Assembly (NCBI RefSeq): GCF_000421485.1 | Contig: NZ_ATXC01000001.1 | Span: forward strand, 310,001-374,000 | DNA length: 64,000 bases | Source: Desulfurobacterium sp. TC5-1 | GTDB lineage: Bacteria; Aquificota; Aquificia; Desulfurobacteriales; Desulfurobacteriaceae | Reading direction: 5' to 3' | Part shown: piece after piece, positions 35,331 to 45,407 of the stretch | Position numbering within the stretch: the stretch's first letter is position 1 | Layout of the letters: every line of letters starts with the position of its first letter | Notes under the pieces: generated by a model | The model's input: the letters and a program-made list of their open reading frames with translations, nothing else | The model's database searches: none | Told to the model about the DNA's origin: nothing | Translations under genes and position numbers: made by a program

Positions 35331-36610
35331 CTTTTCATATCCTTTAGAGCTTTTTCTGCCTGTATTTTTCGTCTAACCCTTTTACCTTTTGCTTTAACAG
35401 GTGGAAGAAGACCAAAATTTGCGTTCATAGGTTGAAACCTTTTAGAGTCAGCTTCCGTTATGTATTTTAACAAACCGCCTATCATTGTTGTAGGGGGTGG
35501 TGATACCGGTGTTTCACCTTTTAAAAGTTTTGCCGCATTTATTCCTGCGATTATGCCACTTGCGGCAGATTCAGGATAGCCTTCTACACCTGTTATCTGT
35601 CCAGCAAAGAGAATGTTTGGGTTTTTCTTCAGTTGAAGGGTTGGAAGCAATAGTTTAGGAGAGTTTATAAATGTATTTCTGTGAATGCTACCATACCTTG
35701 CAAATTCAACGTTTTCAAGACCCGGGATGAGTCTAAACACCTTTTTCTGTGCAGGATAGGTAAGTTTTGTCTGAAATCCTACCATGTTAAGCAGTGTGCC
35801 TTCTCTGTTTTCTTTCCTTAGTTGAACTACGGCGAAAGGCCTTTTGCCCGTTTTAGGATCTATTAATCCCACAGGTTTAAGAGGTCCAAAAAGCAGTGTT
35901 TCTTTTCCCCTTTCTGCCATCTCCTCTATGGGCATGCATCCTTCAAAGTAGGCTTCCTTTTCAAACTCTTTTAGAGGGACTTTTTCCGCTTCCATTAAGG
36001 CGTTGTAGAACCGTTCGTACTCTTCCTCGGTCATTGGACAGTTTAGATAGTCGTTGCCTCCTTTACCGTACCGTGAACCCCAGAAACATTTTGAGTAGTC
36101 GATTGTATCAGCATAGACAATGGGTGCTATGGCGTCGTAGAAAGAAAGAGATTTTTCTCCAAGAAATTCAGTTAGGTATTGAGAAAGGGAATCTGAAGTT
36201 AAGGGGCCTGTTGCCACTATTGTAATTTCGTTTTCAGGAATTTTTGTAACTTCTTCTCTGGTAACTTCTATGAGAGGATGTTGCGATATTTTTTCTGTTA
36301 TATAAGTTGCAAAGTCTTTTCTGTTCACCGCAAGTGCACCGCCTGCTGGAACGGCTGTTTTTTTAGCTGCTTCAACTATGAGTGAATTGAGGATTTCCAT
36401 CTCTTTTTTCAGGAGACCTCTTGCGGTTGTTTCGTCAATTCCGCCAAGTGTGTTGCTGCAGACGAGCTCTCCAAAAAGTTCTGTTTTGTGAGCAGGGGTC
36501 AGTTTTTTAGGTCTCATTTCGTAAAGAGTAACGGGAATGCCTTTTTGCGCTAAATACCACGCCGCTTCGCTTCCCGCCAATCCTGCACCGATTACATTTA
36601 CTTTTTTCAT
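35309..36610 (-). CDS. trmFO: tRNA (uracil-5-)-methyltransferase TrmFO (folate-dependent)
   Basis: Flavoenzyme that methylates U54 of tRNA using methylenetetrahydrofolate. The 433-aa chain has the FAD-binding Rossmann motif [13 protein letters not shown] at residues 5-17, then the TrmFO-specific [14 protein letters not shown] with its conserved cysteine, the [11 protein letters not shown] block and [15 protein letters not shown] near the C-terminus. U54 methylation stabilises tRNA, consistent with a thermophile. It overlaps prfA by 4 nt upstream. Confidence 0.95.
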   Translation of the reverse strand: MKKVNVIGAGLAGSEAAWYLAQKGIPVTLYEMRPKKLTPAHKTELFGELVCSNTLGGIDETTARGLLKKEMEILNSLIVEAAKKTAVPAGGALAVNRKDFATYITEKISQHPLIEVTREEVTKIPENEITIVATGPLTSDSLSQYLTEFLGEKSLSFYDAIAPIVYADTIDYSKCFWGSRYGKGGNDYLNCPMTEEEYERFYNALMEAEKVPLKEFEKEAYFEGCMPIEEMAERGKETLLFGPLKPVGLIDPKTGKRPFAVVQLRKENREGTLLNMVGFQTKLTYPAQKKVFRLIPGLENVEFARYGSIHRNTFINSPKLLLPTLQLKKNPNILFAGQITGVEGYPESAASGIIAGINAAKLLKGETPVSPPPTTMIGGLLKYITEADSKRFQPMNANFGLLPPVKAKGKRVRRKIQAEKALKDMKRWAGNVL

Positions 36611-37701
36611 TGGTTGTCCTTTGTTACTAAATTCTCTATTTTCTTTGCCTGTTCAGCAGCGGCGAGGGCGTCTATCATTTCGTCCATTTCTCCGTCTAAG
36701 AATTGTTCGAGGTTGTAGAGGGTAAGTTTAATTCTATGGTCTGTTACTCTGTTTTCTGGAAAGTTGTACGTTCTGATTTTTTCGCTTCTATCCCCGCTTC
36801 CTATCTGGGAACGGCGGGTTGAATCAAGATGCTCTTTTTGTTGTCTTTCGTAGAGTTCTTTTAACCTTGCCCTTAAAATTTTCATTGCTTTTATTCTATT
36901 TTGAATCTGAGACCTTTCGTTTGAGCAGGTTACCACTATACCGGTTGGGATGTGTGTTATCCTGACGGCGGAATCTGTCGTGTTTACATGTTGACCACCT
37001 GCTCCTGAGGATCTGTAGGTGTCTATTTTAAGATCTTTTTCGTCAATTTTTATCTCGACGTCTTCTGCTTCTGGAAGAATTGCAACGGTGGCAGCTGACG
37101 TGTGAATTCTGCCGCCTGATTCTGTTACAGGGACTCTTTGAACTCTGTGAACGCCGCTTTCGTACTTTAACCTGCTATAGGCGCCTTTTCCGGATATCAG
37201 GGCAGATATTTCCTTGTAGCCGCCAAGTCCCGTTTCATTTGCAGACAGAATTTCTATTTTCCAGCCCTTTCTTTCAGCATATCTTGAATACATTCTAAAT
37301 AGATCTGCTGCAAAGAGAGCAGCTTCTTCACCGCCTGTTCCGGCTCTTATTTCAAGGATTACACTTTTCTCATCGTTTGGATCTTTTGGAATTAAGAGCA
37401 TTTTCAGTTGGCTTTCAAGTTCTTTTGCTTCCCTTTCAAGCTCTTTTTTTTCTTCTTTTGCAAGTTCTATGAACTCTTCGTCCTCACCGGAGTTCATCAC
37501 CTCTATGGCTTCTTGAATGCCAGCGGCTACCTTTTTGTATTTTTGATATGTTTCATATATTGGTTGCAATTCTTTATGTTCGCGGGCAAGCTTCTTATAC
37601 TTCCCGCTGTCTGATATTACATCTGGATTACTTAAAAGGCTTTCTATCTCTTTAAATCTTCTGCTTATCTCTTCAAGTCTTTCTATTATGACTTTTTCCA
37701 T
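36607..37701 (-). CDS. prfA: Peptide chain release factor 1
   Basis: Recognises UAA and UAG and triggers release of the finished protein. The 364-aa chain has the RF1 tripeptide PVT in [18 protein letters not shown], the catalytic GGQ in [18 protein letters not shown] (around residue 238), and [28 protein letters not shown]-type C-terminal text. ATG 37701 has GGAGGG upstream. It lies between def and trmFO, a translation-linked operon. Confidence 0.96.
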   Translation of the reverse strand: MEKVIIERLEEISRRFKEIESLLSNPDVISDSGKYKKLAREHKELQPIYETYQKYKKVAAGIQEAIEVMNSGEDEEFIELAKEEKKELEREAKELESQLKMLLIPKDPNDEKSVILEIRAGTGGEEAALFAADLFRMYSRYAERKGWKIEILSANETGLGGYKEISALISGKGAYSRLKYESGVHRVQRVPVTESGGRIHTSAATVAILPEAEDVEIKIDEKDLKIDTYRSSGAGGQHVNTTDSAVRITHIPTGIVVTCSNERSQIQNRIKAMKILRARLKELYERQQKEHLDSTRRSQIGSGDRSEKIRTYNFPENRVTDHRIKLTLYNLEQFLDGEMDEMIDALAAAEQAKKIENLVTKDNQ

Positions 37702-37715
37702 TAAACGCCCTCCGC

Positions 37716-38240
37716 CTATCTTTTCTTCATTTTTCTCTCATATTCTCTTTTAAGCTTTTTGTAGCGTTGAAGGGCGAGTCTTTTTTGTAGTGGTGAAAGT
37801 CTATCTATGAAGACTATACCGTTAAGGTGATCTATTTCGTGTTGAAGGGCTCTTGCTACAAGGTCTTCGCCTTCTATTTCGAAATCTTCTCCGTCAATAT
37901 TCTGTGCTTTTACTTTTACGTAGGCAGCTCTTTTTACCTTCTTATAAAGACCTGGAAGTGACAGGCACCCTTCCTGATTTACCTGTTCACCTTCCATGGT
38001 GATAATTTCGGGATTGATTAGAACAATTTTGTTTTTCCCTTCTCTCTCTTTGCCAGCTTCAATGTCTATGACGACTATCCGTTTAAGAATGCCGACCTGA
38101 TTGCCAGCAAGTCCAAGGCCACCTCTTTTGTACATTGTTTCAAACATTTCGTTGACAATGTTCCTTAATTTCTCATCAAATTCATTAACTTTTTCTGCCT
38201 TTTTTTTGAGTACTTCATCGGGATATATTCTTATTTCCAT
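37716..38240 (-). CDS. def: Peptide deformylase
   Basis: Removes the formyl group from nascent N-terminal methionine. The metal-binding motifs are intact in 174 aa: QEGCLSLPG (Cys92) and QHEIDHLNG (His134, Glu135, His138). Motif I is [11 protein letters not shown] rather than GxGLAAPQ: Gly46 and Asn47 replace Ala and Pro, while the functional Gln48 is kept. The start lies 26 nt inside the upstream gene behind AGGAGACGAAG. Confidence 0.94.
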   Translation of the reverse strand: MEIRIYPDEVLKKKAEKVNEFDEKLRNIVNEMFETMYKRGGLGLAGNQVGILKRIVVIDIEAGKEREGKNKIVLINPEIITMEGEQVNQEGCLSLPGLYKKVKRAAYVKVKAQNIDGEDFEIEGEDLVARALQHEIDHLNGIVFIDRLSPLQKRLALQRYKKLKREYERKMKKR

Positions 38241-39012
38241 CTTCGTCTCCTGCTAAGTTGTTTATCAAAAATTGGAAAGATTCCATCTGATCTTTTTCGG
38301 TTTTGGCTTCTAAGGTAAGAATTACCGGGTTTTCTCTGTTCTCCTTTAAAAAGTTGAATAAAGGTTGAAAGTTAAAAGTTCCGTTACCGGCAGCTATGTG
38401 GAGGTCGTTTATACCGTCGTTATCGTGAATATGAAACTCGAAAATTTTGTCTGCAAAGAGGTTAAGCCAATCTTCGAGTGGTAGTTTTGAAAAAATGTTT
38501 AGATGTCCAACGTCAATACATATTCCCATGTTCTTTCTGTTCACCTTTTCTAAAAGTTCATTTAGGTAGTCTGGAACGTCGTCGAAAACATTTTCAACTG
38601 CTATTTTTGTTTCCGGGAATAGATCACACACTTCTTTAAATGTTTCTACACAATTTTTTATCCATCTGTCGTAGACAGGAAGAATTTTTCGGGGATGGAA
38701 CCCGGAGTGAAAAACAATTACTTCAGGTCTTAATATCTCTGCTGCGGGTTTCAGCTCTTTAAACCGTTTTAGTGTTGCCTCCCGTATGTATTTGTCTATG
38801 GCGCCCGGGTTTAGATCCATAAACGGAGCGTGAAATGTTACCGGTTTATCGGCCAGTTTTTCGGCTAATTTTGAGAAAAACTTTAATGGTACTTTTTCAA
38901 GAACATCGGCCGTAAGTTGCAGTTCAATTCCGAGGTTTCTATTCAGGGTTCTCTCTATTCTCTCAGGGTTTTCTATGATGTCTCTTCCCGGTATATGACC
39001 TGTAATTTTCAT
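38215..39012 (-). CDS. Xylose-isomerase-like TIM-barrel protein (sugar phosphate isomerase/epimerase family)
   Basis: A 265-aa protein of the AP_endonuc_2 superfamily. Metal-ligand positions are visible: VIVFHSGF (His), IAVENVFDDVPDY (Glu), GICIDVGHLNIFS (Asp, His), FEFHIHDNDGINDLH (His/Asp pairs) and a final LTLEAKTEKD (Glu). The substrate is unknown; the family includes hydroxypyruvate isomerases, epimerases and endonuclease IV. It heads the operon ending with the LysM protein. Confidence 0.75.
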   Translation of the reverse strand: MKITGHIPGRDIIENPERIERTLNRNLGIELQLTADVLEKVPLKFFSKLAEKLADKPVTFHAPFMDLNPGAIDKYIREATLKRFKELKPAAEILRPEVIVFHSGFHPRKILPVYDRWIKNCVETFKEVCDLFPETKIAVENVFDDVPDYLNELLEKVNRKNMGICIDVGHLNIFSKLPLEDWLNLFADKIFEFHIHDNDGINDLHIAAGNGTFNFQPLFNFLKENRENPVILTLEAKTEKDQMESFQFLINNLAGDEDGNKNISR

Positions 39013-39043
39013 TTATCACCCTCTCGGCACTAACGTAAAGAGA

Positions 39044-39072
39044 AATTTATGCAGTTATTGGGTTTAGAGCAA
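39044..39072 (-). promoter_or_regulatory. Candidate promoter of the def-prfA-trmFO operon
   Basis: On the minus strand TTGCTC and TAAATT are 17 bp apart, about 30 nt before the start of the TIM-barrel gene. The match is moderate. Confidence 0.4.
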
Positions 39073-39133
39073 GAAAGGGTTGCTTTGACCGGGGAAATCT
39101 CTCTCTTACTTTCTTTTTCTATCTATTTGTATA

Positions 39134-39142
39134 TGCTAAAAT
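39134..39142 (+). promoter_or_regulatory. Extended -10 promoter of the fadL-lipase pair
   Basis: TGCTAAAAT is an extended -10 located 33 nt before the FadL-like gene, whose start has TTGAGGAGG upstream. Confidence 0.45.
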
Positions 39143-39175
39143 CTCTGTAATTATTATCTTTTTGAGGAGGAAGGG

Positions 39176-40453
39176 ATGCGGAAACTGTTGCTGTTTTTAT
39201 CCTGTTTTTTTGCCGTTTCTTCTGCTGCGTATGGCGGTAATGTTGATACCTTTGGTATAGGTTCTGCAGAAACGGCACTTGGCGGTGCTTACTCTGCTAC
39301 GGCAGACGATCCTTATGCTGTTTACTACAACCCTGCCGGTTTAATGCAACTTGATAGTCAGGTCGTTTCTGCCGGTTTTGAAATTCTTGATCCAACTTTA
39401 AGGATTCACGATTTTACCGCAGTTGATGGGACTGGGAGCGTTGTTCTTCCTTCCGATGCTTCATTCACTGACGTTTCAGATACGCTTTTCGTTCCTTTTG
39501 CTGGTTACGGAACGAAAATAAATGACAACTTTGCTTTTGGTATTGCTGCTTATATTCCTTATGGTCTCCATATTAAATGGGATTCTGACCCTGCAGTCAA
39601 TCCGGCCGCTTACAACTGTTTCGAGTCCTATTATATAAGGGGTGTTGTTACACCTACAGTTGCGTTCAGATTGACTGATGATTTAACGTTTGGTTTTGGT
39701 GTTTCTCTTGGTCGTTCCGATGCTGGTACTCAAAGGAGAATTTACGCTCCAACGCTACCATCCTTAAACAACAAGGTTATTAAGTCAGAGTTTTCAGATG
39801 ATTTCAATGTTTCTTACAACTTCGGTTTCATGTATAAACCTTCCAGGAGACTTACTCTCGGTTTGACTTACCGTTCACGAGCGAAAACCGACTTTACCGG
39901 CACTGTAGAAGTAGAGGGAACTTCTTACTTCACAAATGCTACGACAAAGATTGATCATCCTGAACAGATACAGGGTGGTATAAGGTATACGCCAGATGAT
40001 AGAGTTTCTATTGAGTTTGATGTTGTCTGGACACGGTGGAGCACGATAGATAAGTATATTGTTGATTTTGAAACACCGATACTTGGTAAAACTCAGGAAG
40101 TTTTCGTGAGGGACTGGCAGGATACGAGACAGGTTAGGATTGGTGTTTCCTATATTGTTAATGACGTTGTTACGTTGAGGGGAGGATACTTTTATGATCC
40201 TTCTCCCATTCCGGATCACACGTTTGACATGGCCTGGCCTGATGCTGATAAGAAAACCTACTCTGTAGGTGCCGGATTTAACTTTGGTAGAGTGAAGATT
40301 GATACGGTTCTTCAGTACAGTGTTGCCGAGAGTAAGAGAGAAATAGGCGGGGAAAGTGTTGAGTTAAATGAAACTTACGATGACGGGAGTGTATCCCTTT
40401 CTGCAGACGGCCATCTGTGGGGGTACGGTGTTACCGTTAGTTACACATTTTAA
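39176..40453 (+). CDS. fadL: FadL/OmpP1/TodX-family outer-membrane transporter
   Basis: A 425-aa outer-membrane beta-barrel for hydrophobic molecules. The signal peptide ends SSAAYGG. The mature N-terminus has the FadL hatch pattern GIGSAETALGGAYSATADDPYAVYYNPAGL, in which the NPA-type motif is diagnostic of the family. Amphipathic strands fill the rest, ending in an aromatic residue (VSYTF), as outer-membrane barrels do. A lipase-like lipoprotein gene starts 13 nt after its stop. Confidence 0.9.
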   Translation: MRKLLLFLSCFFAVSSAAYGGNVDTFGIGSAETALGGAYSATADDPYAVYYNPAGLMQLDSQVVSAGFEILDPTLRIHDFTAVDGTGSVVLPSDASFTDVSDTLFVPFAGYGTKINDNFAFGIAAYIPYGLHIKWDSDPAVNPAAYNCFESYYIRGVVTPTVAFRLTDDLTFGFGVSLGRSDAGTQRRIYAPTLPSLNNKVIKSEFSDDFNVSYNFGFMYKPSRRLTLGLTYRSRAKTDFTGTVEVEGTSYFTNATTKIDHPEQIQGGIRYTPDDRVSIEFDVVWTRWSTIDKYIVDFETPILGKTQEVFVRDWQDTRQVRIGVSYIVNDVVTLRGGYFYDPSPIPDHTFDMAWPDADKKTYSVGAGFNFGRVKIDTVLQYSVAESKREIGGESVELNETYDDGSVSLSADGHLWGYGVTVSYTF

Positions 40454-40466
40454 GAGGAGGTAAGTG

Positions 40467-42341
40467 ATGAGAAAATGGATTGCTCTCTTAACTATAATGG
40501 TTGCAGTTAGTTCGTGCGGAACCAAACTTGCGGAAACAGAAAATGCGTCTTCTGTTCCTGGAACAGAAATACCTATCGATAGAAATGGTCTTGTTTTCGA
40601 TCCTTCTGCCGAAAAAATACCATTTCCCAACGATATTATGTGGTCTCAGTACGGTGGTAATGTGACTCTACCGGTGGATGAAGCCTCTGATAATGCCACC
40701 AAGCTTCTCTACAGGGCAATTAATGCTCTTCACATAAAAGGTTTTAGTCCTAACATGTTTATTGGTGTTCCTCTTATGAACGATAAATCGTTAACTGATG
40801 TTTCCGGGCACTTTAAGCTTATAGATCTTACAGATTTTCAAGTTTGTGCTGCATCAAATGGTACATCTGCGGCATGTCTTGGTATGGATGAGACAGTCAA
40901 ACTTACATTCAGGCAGGATGGAGACTTTTTGAAATTTTATCCTGTAAGGCCTCTTGACGCAGGTCATCAGTACCTTTTTGTTTTAGAGAATGGAATAAAG
41001 GATAATTCCGGGAATGAGATTTTAGAGTCAGTCATGTATAAAGAGCTTGAAACAAACGATACTCTTTTAGACCCTCAGCTTGAAGCCTTGAGAGAAGAGT
41101 ATAAACCTCTTTACGATTCAGTGCTTCCTCAGTTTGGACTTTACAGAGATAACGTTCTTGAAATATTCACATTTACAACAGCGAACAAGACATTGTCAAT
41201 AAATGACTTTGGCGTTATAAATGAGGCTTTGACAAACAGCACGGTTGCGGATAACCTGGAAAGTTTAATAGGAGGATTGAACTATACTGATGTTCCTCTG
41301 GAATATAGAGGAATAGAAACTTTCATTCTATCAGGTCCTGTGGCACCGCTTCTTGGATTTGTTAATGGGACGAACAATACAGTTATGAGTGTTAATATAG
41401 CAGAGCAAACGTTGATGGCAGTTCCATATTCTATTTTCAATGGGGCAAATTTCTCTACCTATAATGATACGGTTTATGTTTTCCTCCACGGTTTAGGGGC
41501 AAATAGAACGGTGGCGCAGCTTTTAACAGGCGATATCCCTTACGCTGTTGTTTCGATAGACCTTCCATATCACGGCGACAGGGTGCTTCCAGACGATAAT
41601 CCTTACACAACCTGCTATGAGAATGTTTCTGGAAGCTGTTTCCTTACCGAAAATCCGGGTAGTGACAGGATAAACTTTTATCAGTCGATTTTTGATGCGC
41701 GAGTTGTATTAAGAGCTCTTGCTTCTGGAAGATTTGATATTGACGGTGATGGAACCCCGGATGTTCCTAAGAATATCGACCTTGTCGGTATGTCTCTCGG
41801 TAGTATCGTTGGTGGTTCTCTCCTTGGCATAGATAGCGCTACCAATAATACGATTTCAAAAGCTGTTCTAAACGTTGGTGCGGCAAATCTTGTTTCTGTT
41901 CTTGATACTGCGACTAACAGTATGATAACGAATCTCCTTGGGACTCTTGGAGTTGAGAAAAACTCTATCGATTACTTTGTGACTCTTGGCATTTTCCAAA
42001 CGCTTCTTGATCCTGCAGACCCATCATATCTTGCCGGCAATGTTGCAAACAAGACGATAATTCAGTCTGCCTATGGTGATTCTATACTTCCATACGTATC
42101 CAACTTATCTTTTGCCAAATCCATAGGATTCAGTAACTATACAGAGGTGGATTTCTCAAATGTAACAGTTGCCCCAGGATGGTACATGTTTGGTAATAGT
42201 TCCGCTTATGTAAATCACGGTTTCCTGTTAAGCACAAATACGACTTATTACCCGGAAGTTTCCGATTATCTTGCTGATGAATCTGTTCTTCAGGATGCTC
42301 AGAAAGCTGCAAGGGAACAGATAAAAGATTTCTTTCAGTAA
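40467..42341 (+). CDS. VolA/Pla-1-like surface lipoprotein lipase
   Basis: A 624-aa lipoprotein: signal peptide with lipobox VSSC (Cys17), then a beta-rich N-terminal domain opening with FDPSAEKIPFPNDIMWS, typical of VolA/Pla-1/cef lipases. The hydrolase domain shows VFLHGLGANRT (oxyanion loop), YHGDRVLPDD, the nucleophile elbow G441-M-S443-L-G and a late His in YVNHGFLLS. Vibrio VolA is a surface lysophospholipase that works with FadL to feed on exogenous lipids. The same pairing here supports the call. GTG 40464 is an alternative start; GAGGAGG favours ATG 40467. Confidence 0.8.
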   Translation: MRKWIALLTIMVAVSSCGTKLAETENASSVPGTEIPIDRNGLVFDPSAEKIPFPNDIMWSQYGGNVTLPVDEASDNATKLLYRAINALHIKGFSPNMFIGVPLMNDKSLTDVSGHFKLIDLTDFQVCAASNGTSAACLGMDETVKLTFRQDGDFLKFYPVRPLDAGHQYLFVLENGIKDNSGNEILESVMYKELETNDTLLDPQLEALREEYKPLYDSVLPQFGLYRDNVLEIFTFTTANKTLSINDFGVINEALTNSTVADNLESLIGGLNYTDVPLEYRGIETFILSGPVAPLLGFVNGTNNTVMSVNIAEQTLMAVPYSIFNGANFSTYNDTVYVFLHGLGANRTVAQLLTGDIPYAVVSIDLPYHGDRVLPDDNPYTTCYENVSGSCFLTENPGSDRINFYQSIFDARVVLRALASGRFDIDGDGTPDVPKNIDLVGMSLGSIVGGSLLGIDSATNNTISKAVLNVGAANLVSVLDTATNSMITNLLGTLGVEKNSIDYFVTLGIFQTLLDPADPSYLAGNVANKTIIQSAYGDSILPYVSNLSFAKSIGFSNYTEVDFSNVTVAPGWYMFGNSSAYVNHGFLLSTNTTYYPEVSDYLADESVLQDAQKAAREQIKDFFQ

Positions 42342-42346
42342 TTGAA

Positions 42347-42367
42347 AGGGGAGCTTTAAGCTCCCCT
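42347..42367. terminator. Bidirectional terminator hairpin between lipase gene and ilvD
   Basis: A perfect 21-nt palindrome with 10-nt arms AGGGGAGCTT/AAGCTCCCCT lies between convergent stops. T-runs are short on both sides, so termination may be partial. Confidence 0.55.
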
Positions 42368-42379
42368 CTATATTATATT

Positions 42380-44032
42380 TCAAATTTCCTGAACTGCACC
42401 TTTTGAAGCCGAAGATACAAGTTTTGCATACTTCCTGAGAAGTTTTGATTTAACCTCTTTCTGGAGAGGTTTAAAGGTTTCAAGTCTTTTCTTGATTTCT
42501 TCTTCCGGGACTAAAAGTTCAAGTTTTCTCTCTGGAATGTTAAGGTATATTTCGTCCCCGTCCTCGATGATTCCTATGATGCCACCTTCGGCAGCTTCAG
42601 GTGAAATGTGTCCAACGCAAGGACCGTGTGTTCCGCCGGAAAATCTTCCATCTGTTATGAGGGCTACGGATTCACCAAGTCCCATGCCCATGACGGCAGC
42701 AGTAACTGCTAACATTTCTCTCATGCCGGGACCGCCTTTTGGTCCTTCATATCTGATGACTATAACGTGGCCAGGCTTAATTTCGCCGTTCATCACGGCT
42801 TTCATAGCATCTTCTTCGCAGTTAAATACCTTTGCGGTACCTTTGAATACCTTCATCTTATCGCTAACGGCACCCTGTTTAATAACGGCGCCTTCCGGGG
42901 CAATATTCCCGTAGAGAATTGCAAGTCCTCCCTCTTTTTTATAAGGATTGTCCATTGGTCTTATGACGTCTTCGTCAAATATTCTTCCATTTGCTGCTAC
43001 TTCCTTAATGGATTTTCCTGAGACGGTTGGGTTGTCTTCTATTAATGTTTGCAGTCTGTTCAGTACGCCAGGTATCCCACCGGCATAGTGGAGGTCTTCC
43101 ATAAGGTATTTCCCGCCAGGTCTCATGCTGCATATTTTTGGAGTTTCTCGGCCTAAGTCGTCAAAGAGTTTAATGTCAAAAGGAACACCGGCTTCATAAG
43201 CTATTGCCGGAAGGTGCAGAACAGTATTTGTAGAACCGCCAAGGGCAAGGTCAACTCTTATCGCGTTTCTAAAGGCTTCTGGAGTCATGATATCTCTTGC
43301 CTTTATACCTTTCCTTACGAGCTCTACAATTCTTTCTCCAGATGCTTCAGCTATTCGTTTTTTCTCTGCTAATGGTGCCGGAGATGTTCCGCAGTAAGGG
43401 AGAGACATTCCTAAAGCTTCTGATAAGCAAGCCATCGTATTTGCAGTGAACATTCCCTGACATGCACCGGAGGATGGGCATGCTGTTTGTTCGTATTCAA
43501 GGAGTTCTTCCAATGAGAGTTCACCAGCTCTGTACTTTCCGATGGCTTCAAATGTGTGGGTAACGAGATCAAGTCTCTCTTTCCCGCGCCTTCCTGCAAG
43601 CATTGGCCCTGCAGTTACGATTATTGCAGGAATGTTTACCCTTGCCGCTCCCATGAGCATTCCAGGGGTTATTTTGTCACATGCCGTTAGAAGAACGATA
43701 CCGTCAAGTTGATGTGCGTTGACGACGTCTTCAACAGAATCAGCGATGATCTCTCTTAGAGGGAGAGAGAATCTCATTCCTTCATGTCCCATTGCTATAC
43801 CGTCGCATATAGCAGGAACTCTAACAATAAATGGAGTGCCGCCGGCAGCAGCAACTCCTCTTTCTATAAACCTTTCAAGTGCGTACATATCTGCATGACC
43901 AGGAACAAGGTCTGTGTAGCTTGAAATTATTCCAATTAATGGTTTATCGATGTCTTCTCTTCTAATTCCTGTTGCCATCATGAGTGCACGGGCAGGTAGC
44001 TTTTCAAATTCTCTCAGAACGTCACTTCTCAT
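42380..44032 (-). CDS. ilvD: Dihydroxy-acid dehydratase
   Basis: Fe-S enzyme of branched-chain amino-acid synthesis, converting dihydroxy acids to 2-keto acids. The 550-aa chain has the cluster cysteines in [15 protein letters not shown] and [16 protein letters not shown], and the C-terminal [19 protein letters not shown] block. AGGAGG precedes the start, inside the DUF465 gene, which it overlaps by 11 nt. An anabolic ilvD alongside a Liv importer means the cell can both make and import these amino acids. Confidence 0.96.
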   Translation of the reverse strand: MRSDVLREFEKLPARALMMATGIRREDIDKPLIGIISSYTDLVPGHADMYALERFIERGVAAAGGTPFIVRVPAICDGIAMGHEGMRFSLPLREIIADSVEDVVNAHQLDGIVLLTACDKITPGMLMGAARVNIPAIIVTAGPMLAGRRGKERLDLVTHTFEAIGKYRAGELSLEELLEYEQTACPSSGACQGMFTANTMACLSEALGMSLPYCGTSPAPLAEKKRIAEASGERIVELVRKGIKARDIMTPEAFRNAIRVDLALGGSTNTVLHLPAIAYEAGVPFDIKLFDDLGRETPKICSMRPGGKYLMEDLHYAGGIPGVLNRLQTLIEDNPTVSGKSIKEVAANGRIFDEDVIRPMDNPYKKEGGLAILYGNIAPEGAVIKQGAVSDKMKVFKGTAKVFNCEEDAMKAVMNGEIKPGHVIVIRYEGPKGGPGMREMLAVTAAVMGMGLGESVALITDGRFSGGTHGPCVGHISPEAAEGGIIGIIEDGDEIYLNIPERKLELLVPEEEIKKRLETFKPLQKEVKSKLLRKYAKLVSSASKGAVQEI

Positions 44033-44258
44033 TGTTTGCAGCCTCCTGAGCCTTTTTGATAAGCATAACCATTTCGTCTCTGAGTTTTAATCTTTCCTTT
44101 TTCATCCTGTCAAGTTCTGCTTCCTCTTTAGGTGTCAGGAAGGCTTTTTTTTCCATTTTATCTATAATGTCGTCAAGTTCCTGATGTTTTTTTTCAAGGG
44201 TTGCAAAGTGGTGGAACTTCTCCCTTGCCAGTTTCTTTAAGTTTTCGTCCCTGTACAT
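44022..44258 (-). CDS. DUF465/YdcH-like small coiled-coil protein
   Basis: A 78-aa, highly charged helical protein with the DUF465 pattern: [21 protein letters not shown], then [23 protein letters not shown], predicted to fold as an antiparallel coiled coil. Function in the family is unknown. Its GGAGG ribosome site and first 65 nt lie inside the rimI gene, an unusually long overlap. Confidence 0.75.
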   Translation of the reverse strand: MYRDENLKKLAREKFHHFATLEKKHQELDDIIDKMEKKAFLTPKEEAELDRMKKERLKLRDEMVMLIKKAQEAANNEK

Positions 44259-44709
44259 CTTGTACCTCCGTTGGGTTTATTTTAAGCATGAGAACGAGGG
44301 CGTTATCCCCGTTCCTATAGTATTTTTTCCTTTCGGCGACCTTTTTAAATCCGAACTTTTTATAAAGGTTTATTGCAGGAAAATTTTTCTCAGATACTTC
44401 AAGAAAGATTGTAAAGGGTTTTCCGATTCTCTTTAGTTCTTCTATAATAGAGGTCATAAGTGCTGTTCCGATGCTCCTTCTCCTGTAATTTTCGCTGACA
44501 ATAATAGCGTGAATTTCAACTTCATCTTCTACTATCCAGTATAAAACAAAACCGACGATTTTTCCATCTATCAGGGCGACTTTTCCCCTATATATGTTAG
44601 AAAAGAACTCTTTTGAGGATACGGGAAGGATAAGGTTAAGTCCTTTTTTCAGGTTCTCTATTTTCTTGAGGTCACTTATTTTCCAGTCTCTTATTTGAAG
44701 GTTTCGCAT
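44194..44709 (-). CDS. rimI: GNAT N-acetyltransferase (RimI-like)
   Basis: A 171-aa acetyltransferase. The acetyl-CoA motif A is ENYRRRSIGTALMTSIIEEL, and the C-terminal LEVSEKNFPAINLYKKFGFKKVAERKKYY is the RimI block that binds the acceptor terminus. It probably acetylates the N-terminus of ribosomal protein S18 or other proteins. It follows tsaB, a pairing found in many bacteria. The basic tail beyond residue 145 is coded in the overlap with the DUF465 gene. Confidence 0.87.
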   Translation of the reverse strand: MRNLQIRDWKISDLKKIENLKKGLNLILPVSSKEFFSNIYRGKVALIDGKIVGFVLYWIVEDEVEIHAIIVSENYRRRSIGTALMTSIIEELKRIGKPFTIFLEVSEKNFPAINLYKKFGFKKVAERKKYYRNGDNALVLMLKINPTEVQDVQGRKLKETGKGEVPPLCNP

Positions 44710-45343
44710 CTGGCTGCCTTATGTAGATAGGTTCAAGGGATTCTCTGTATCCGATTTTTAAAGCAAAAAGGGCTGCATTTAGAGCAAGGGATGTGTTTGC
44801 CCTTCTTTCTAATAGCCTGCTTGAAGATTGTATAAAGTTTCCTATTTCTGAATGGTCATTATAATTTCCGGTTATTATCATATTTCCCGGAATCCTTGAA
44901 ATTTCGTTTATGACCTCTTTTGCAGAAAGATCTTTAGGAGGAATGATTACTTCATCTCTCTTTCGACAGTAAATGTAGTATTTGTTTTTTCGTCCTTCTA
45001 CTATAACGAAAACTGGTAGATTCTCGCTCAAAAAGCTGAAGGAAAGGGCTTCCAATGTAGAAACGGTGCCTATTTTCTCTTTACCCACTACAGCTTTAAA
45101 AGCTTTTGCAAGGGATAGGCATATCCTGATTCCCGTAAATGATCCTGGACCAGATGTAAATATTATAAGATCAATAGGGTTAAATTTCCCTTTTCCAGTG
45201 CCCAGTATGGAGCTGAGTGCTTCAAATACTTTTGAGGAGTGCTCTCTGGGATAATTCCAGCTTTTGGAAAATAAGACTTTTTCATTATTGGTAAGTGCAA
45301 CGCTTCCAAGAGGAAGACATGTATCAATACCAAGGATTGTCAT
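44672..45343 (-). CDS. tsaB: tRNA threonylcarbamoyladenosine synthesis protein TsaB
   Basis: Partner of TsaD/TsaE in making t6A37 on ANN-decoding tRNAs. The 223-aa ASKHA-fold protein has ILGIDTCLPLGSVAL at the N-terminus, the REHSS motif and the conserved FTSGPGSFTGIRICLSLAKAF. No TsaD-type zinc histidines occur, as expected. It overlaps rimI by 38 nt and heads the tsaB-rimI-DUF465-ilvD operon. Confidence 0.92.
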   Translation of the reverse strand: MTILGIDTCLPLGSVALTNNEKVLFSKSWNYPREHSSKVFEALSSILGTGKGKFNPIDLIIFTSGPGSFTGIRICLSLAKAFKAVVGKEKIGTVSTLEALSFSFLSENLPVFVIVEGRKNKYYIYCRKRDEVIIPPKDLSAKEVINEISRIPGNMIITGNYNDHSEIGNFIQSSSRLLERRANTSLALNAALFALKIGYRESLEPIYIRQPDAKPSNKRLENK

Positions 45344-45380
45344 TTAATTTACCACCCTGCAGTTAATATTAGCTACCTAC

Positions 45381-45389
45381 ATTATAGCA
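45381..45389 (-). promoter_or_regulatory. Extended -10 promoter of the tsaB operon
   Basis: On the minus strand TGCTATAAT, a perfect extended -10, lies 38 nt before the tsaB start and just downstream of the hemW stop. Confidence 0.6.
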
Positions 45390-45407
45390 ACTTTTGTAGA
45401 GATTTCG

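Noticed and set aside
40464-40469. GTG-ATG double start of the lipase gene
   Set aside because: The GTG is too close to the GAGGAGG ribosome site; ATG 40467 has normal spacing.
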